A stretch of DNA of 20,323 bases from Spirochaetales bacterium (GTDB lineage Bacteria > Spirochaetota > Spirochaetia > DSM-27196 > SLST01), in contig SLST01000173.1 of NCBI GenBank assembly GCA_007130265.1, positions 1 through 20,323 of the forward strand. Direction: 5' to 3'. Below, piece after piece: positions 17,647-20,323 of the stretch (positions are counted from its first letter, which is position 1; the number at the start of each line of letters is the position of its first letter). A program made the translations under genes and the position numbers. Under the pieces are notes generated by a model. That model saw nothing but the letters and a program-made list of their open reading frames with translations, was not told the DNA's origin and searched no databases.

Positions 17647-19601
17647 ACGAACGTCGCGACAGTTGTGTTGCTCCGGCCACGGCCTGGGTCGATCCCGCGG
17701 AGTTTCCCATCTACGAGCAGGTCACCTTCGCGGTGACGATCCGTCTCAATGAGCCGGTGTACGGGGGCTCCATCGTGGAGGTGCAACTCCCGAACAGTTT
17801 CACGAATGACCGAGTCAGTCCGTCCAAGGTCAAATCGTGGCAGACCGACGACCCGCAGGGCGCTCACCACGTGCGGGTGAAGGTCGGGAGGCTTCGTCAG
17901 GAAGACTACAGGGTAAGCATCGCGCCGCGAGAGTACGTGGGCGGCTACTCCGCGACGACCCGCCATGGGCGCTGCGTGGCGGTCGAGCTCCTGCGCGGAT
18001 GCGTCGACACGGCCGAGGAGATTATCGTCACGTATCAGAACACCACATCCCCCTGGATCGCCAACCAGAGTCCCGGGTCCAGCGACCACGAGGGCCTGGT
18101 TCTGGTGATGATCGACGGGAAACGCGTCGAGCCGTCGCCGGCTTTTCGTGTCCGACCCGGCCCGGCGGTTGTGCACCGTCTCATCGTCCCGTCTTCGGCT
18201 CGGCCGGGAGATCCTTTCCCGGTGAGGTTGATCTCGCTGGACGCATTCAACAACCTGAGCGGATCGAGCTTGCACGGTGGGCCGCTACTCCTGGGCGACA
18301 CCGTCGTCGGCGCGCTTCCGGACGGAACAGGGCGAACTTCGTCTACCGTAGCGCTCCGCGAACCCGGGGTGGTGCGGCTCACGTTCGGCGAACTCGTCTC
18401 AAACCCCATCCGCATCGGCTCAGGTCCGGCCGGTCCGTACTGGGGCGACATTCACTTCCACAACTATCCGAGTGTCGACGCCGTGGGAAACATACCGTAC
18501 GAATATGCCCGCAACGTGTCGTGCCTCGATTTCGCCGCCACCAGTGAGCACGGCGCCGGAGGGCTGAAGGAGCACTGGGCGCAGACCAGACGCTGGGCAC
18601 GTGAGTGGCACGATCCGGACGCATTTGTGACGATCCTCGCGCTGGAAACAAACACGAAGTGGCACCACAATATCTACTTCTACGACGACGATGTCCCTGT
18701 GGTGGACTCCCAGAAGGACGGCGGCAGCTCGGTTTCTCCAGAGCAGCTGCTGGAGTACATAGGGGATAAACGCGTTGTGACGCAGATTCACCACACCGGA
18801 TGGGGATTCGACATGCGCCGCCGCTACCCCGACACCACGCGACTGTTCGAGATTTACTCGATGCACGGGACGAGCGAGCTCTACGATCCGGAGAGCTCGC
18901 TATTCATGGATAAGCACCGGAATCGTGCCGGCGACTCCAAAGATGGCCCATTCTACGCTCGTGACGCTTGGGCACTGGGCCAACGGTTCGCCACCCACGG
19001 TTCGTCGGACAACCATTTCGGCCAGCCGGGAGTGAGACACAATTCCGTCACCGCGCTCCATTGCACCGCGCTGCGCCGCGAGAACGTGCTCGACGCCCTT
19101 GCAGGCGGACGATGCTACGCCACCACTGGCGAGCGTATTCTTCTGGATTTCTCCATCGGCGGCGCTCCCATGGGAAGCGAGATCTCCGCAGCAAGAGGGG
19201 CCCGGCTGGACGTGCGAGTGGAGGTCCACGGCACTGCAGTCCTGGGGTCGGTAGAGGTCTTCGCTTGTCCCTTTATCGAGGGGAATCGAGCGGTAGCGGT
19301 GAACGAACTCATGTTTGCAGAAGACGATCCTGCCGTAGAGAAGGCGCGTCGGGCCTGGACGACCGCCTTCGAGGCACGGAATATAGGAGAGGCCGACGCC
19401 TCTTTCGAGTGGACTCTGGAATTTGAGGGTGCTCCAACAGTGCTCTACACGCGCATAACCCAACGGGACCCAATCACCCTTCCCGGCATACTCGAAGGCC
19501 AGGATGCGCCACAGCAGCGCTCGGTCGCAGCCTGGAGCTCTCCGATCTGGGTAATCCCGTCGTCTCTTTGCCGCGACTCCTCGTCGAGCTCCGCCGGGTA
19601 G
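17643..19601 (+). CDS. PHP-fold metallohydrolase, DUF3604-like
   Basis: 652 aa, TTG start overlapping the preceding stop as TTGA. Residues about 10-260 form a beta-rich N-terminal region without a signal peptide. From 267 the PHP-type metal motifs appear in order: WGDIHFH (Asp269, His271, His273), ATSEHG (Glu302-His303), LETNTKWHH, QIHHTGWG (His383-His384) and SSDNHFG (Asp456, His458). The order HxH ... H ... DxH and the ending AWSSPIWV fit the DUF3604 group of the PHP superfamily, for which I know no firm biochemical role. PHP enzymes are usually multi-metal phosphoesterases or other hydrolases. Translational coupling to a GH95-like glycosidase suggests it removes a substituent from, or processes, the same glycan; that is inference. 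The last residues (SSLCRDSSSSSAG) look unlike the family and may come from read-through into decayed flanking DNA. Confidence 0.82.
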   Translation: MNERRDSCVAPATAWVDPAEFPIYEQVTFAVTIRLNEPVYGGSIVEVQLPNSFTNDRVSPSKVKSWQTDDPQGAHHVRVKVGRLRQEDYRVSIAPREYVGGYSATTRHGRCVAVELLRGCVDTAEEIIVTYQNTTSPWIANQSPGSSDHEGLVLVMIDGKRVEPSPAFRVRPGPAVVHRLIVPSSARPGDPFPVRLISLDAFNNLSGSSLHGGPLLLGDTVVGALPDGTGRTSSTVALREPGVVRLTFGELVSNPIRIGSGPAGPYWGDIHFHNYPSVDAVGNIPYEYARNVSCLDFAATSEHGAGGLKEHWAQTRRWAREWHDPDAFVTILALETNTKWHHNIYFYDDDVPVVDSQKDGGSSVSPEQLLEYIGDKRVVTQIHHTGWGFDMRRRYPDTTRLFEIYSMHGTSELYDPESSLFMDKHRNRAGDSKDGPFYARDAWALGQRFATHGSSDNHFGQPGVRHNSVTALHCTALRRENVLDALAGGRCYATTGERILLDFSIGGAPMGSEISAARGARLDVRVEVHGTAVLGSVEVFACPFIEGNRAVAVNELMFAEDDPAVEKARRAWTTAFEARNIGEADASFEWTLEFEGAPTVLYTRITQRDPITLPGILEGQDAPQQRSVAAWSSPIWVIPSSLCRDSSSSSAG

Positions 19602-19966
19602 TCGCCGGTGGTGCCCGTCGCGGCTCCGGTGTGCCCGGGGATACCGAGCCCTTCGGCCACGGAGCCCGACGTGAAGATGAAGTCCCCGGATTGTGGGTCG
19701 CGCAACTGCGGATCGACTGTCACGCTGTAGAGTTCTGTGCCGTAGACCCGTTCACGCTCCAGGTGATCGCGGCACCGGCCCGGCTCCTCCTCGCACCAGT
19801 ACAGATTCAGATCCGCATGGCAGTCGCGAAGGGGTTCATGGGCTATCCAATTCAGGTGAGAACCGTCCGGCAGGCTGAATTGCGGACTGATCTCGTCGGG
19901 CCAGCGGGAGCCACGTCGACACGGTCCTGATTCCCGTCGGCTCGCTGAAGCAAGCGAAGACAGAGA
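19602..19966 (-). pseudogene. Unidentified coding remnant in the locus border
   Basis: No intact gene is seen on either strand between the PHP/DUF3604 stop and the YHS fragment. One minus-strand frame stays open here with protein-like composition (for example SLPDGSHLNWIAHEPLRDC and RERVYGTELYSVTVDP) and continues on to 19445, antisense to the end of the PHP gene. It has no plausible start at its 5' end and joins the YHS remnant without a stop. I do not recognise the family. It may be the tail of a second decayed gene. Confidence 0.3.
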
Positions 19967-20186
19967 GTCCGGCGGCCAGTTTTCATCCGCCTCAGGGATG
20001 TTGGCCTCCGGGCCGTCGAGGAACTCGTGGTTGAGACGCTGCGAGTAGTTGAGGTAGAGGCCCCCGTCATGGATGACCCAGGCCGAGGGGGTCGATCCCG
20101 GCTACTCTCCGGCGCTGCACCGCCTACTCGCGATAGCCGCCGTACGCAGGAGCGTGTTCACGCGGAACGCACTCTGCTCTCTCTAC
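19967..20186 (-). pseudogene. Broken YHS-domain protein fragment
   Basis: Reading the minus strand from just after the HigA-like stop gives EHAPAYGGYRE, a TAG stop (20124-20126), AVQRRRVAGIDP, then after a +1/-1 shift near 20091 AWVIHDGGLYLNYSQ, with NIPEADENWP ending near 19973. This order matches the C-terminal half of YHS-domain proteins (APxYGGYCA ... AxxxGIDPxAW ... GKLYLNYS ... NIxxADxNWP). The Cys usually following GGY is lost. One stop and one frameshift make this a pseudogene. The function of the intact family is unclear (possible metal binding), and it is probably unrelated to the glycan locus. Confidence 0.6.
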
Positions 20187-20323
20187 TCACACGACAGCAA
20201 GAGACTCGATACGCTCGATGTCAGTAACAACTGCCGGCTCGGCATCCCACAGCTCGACCGCACGCTGCGCGTTCAACCAAGATCCCGAGGAGTTCCCAAA
20301 GAGCCTTGAGAGTCGGAATGCCA
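20187..20323 (-). CDS. higA: HigA-like antitoxin, C-terminal part (5' end outside window)
   Basis: The last 44 codons of a minus-strand gene entering from the right edge and stopping at 20187-20189 (TGA). The segment AFRLSRLFGNSSGSWLNAQ followed by RAVELWDAE matches the signature after the helix-turn-helix of HigA/VapI-type XRE antitoxins (LRLxxxFGTSPEFWLNLQxxYDLxxAE). Such proteins repress their own operon and neutralise the HigB mRNA-cleaving toxin; higB would normally lie upstream, beyond the window. The usual Pro-Glu-Phe is changed to Ser-Gly-Ser, a mild departure. The DNA-binding domain cannot be assessed, so it could also be decayed like its neighbour. Confidence 0.6.
   Translation of the reverse strand, partial: AFRLSRLFGNSSGSWLNAQRAVELWDAEPAVVTDIERIESLAVV

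Noticed and set aside
1..20323. CRISPR arrays, tRNA or rRNA genes, insertion sequences
   Set aside because: No regularly spaced repeats, no rRNA-like or cloverleaf-like stretch and no transposase motifs were seen on either strand.

Overview
The window looks like one carbohydrate-utilisation locus from a GC-rich bacterium. The solute-binding protein has a classical signal peptide ending Val-Phe-Ala followed by Gly-Gly-Gln and has no lipobox Cys. That signal, together with the permease pair and the Cache/AraC-type regulator, fits a free-living spirochaete (Spirochaetota) best. This is an inference from protein style only; no rRNA or marker gene is present.

Layout. 1-4653 (minus strand): a two-TM sensor/AraC-family regulator (2305-4653), followed downstream by a GH95-like glycosidase that runs off the left edge (1-2240). 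4878-6314 (plus): a cytoplasmic formylglycine-type sulfatase, divergent from the regulator. 6319-8637 (minus): a second GH95 enzyme, convergent with the sulfatase with only four bases between stop codons. 8823-19601 (plus): an apparent long operon holding LplB-type permease, YtcP-type permease, solute-binding protein, a hairpin resembling a terminator or attenuator, GH95 number 3, GH95 number 4, and a PHP/DUF3604-type metallohydrolase joined to it by a 4-nt overlap. 19602-20323: a decayed border with a broken YHS-domain fragment and the C-terminus of a HigA-like antitoxin, both on the minus strand.

How the genes may work together (inference). The binding protein captures an oligosaccharide outside the membrane and LplB/YtcP import it; no ATPase is encoded here, so a shared MsmX-type ATPase is presumably elsewhere. 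None of the four GH95-family proteins, the sulfatase or the PHP protein shows a signal peptide, so desulfation and exo-hydrolysis are expected inside the cell. GH95 enzymes are inverting alpha-L-fucosidases or alpha-L-galactosidases, and a sulfatase is present, so a sulfated, fucose- or galactose-rich glycan such as fucoidan or mucin-type material is a reasonable candidate substrate. The sequence alone cannot fix it.

Most notable point: the four GH95-family paralogs keep the catalytic-acid Glu and the second Asn of the Asn-x-Asn pair, but differ in the first Asn (Asn, Asp, Asp, Trp) and in the Asp/Glu base position. This suggests diversified specificity or mechanism within one locus.
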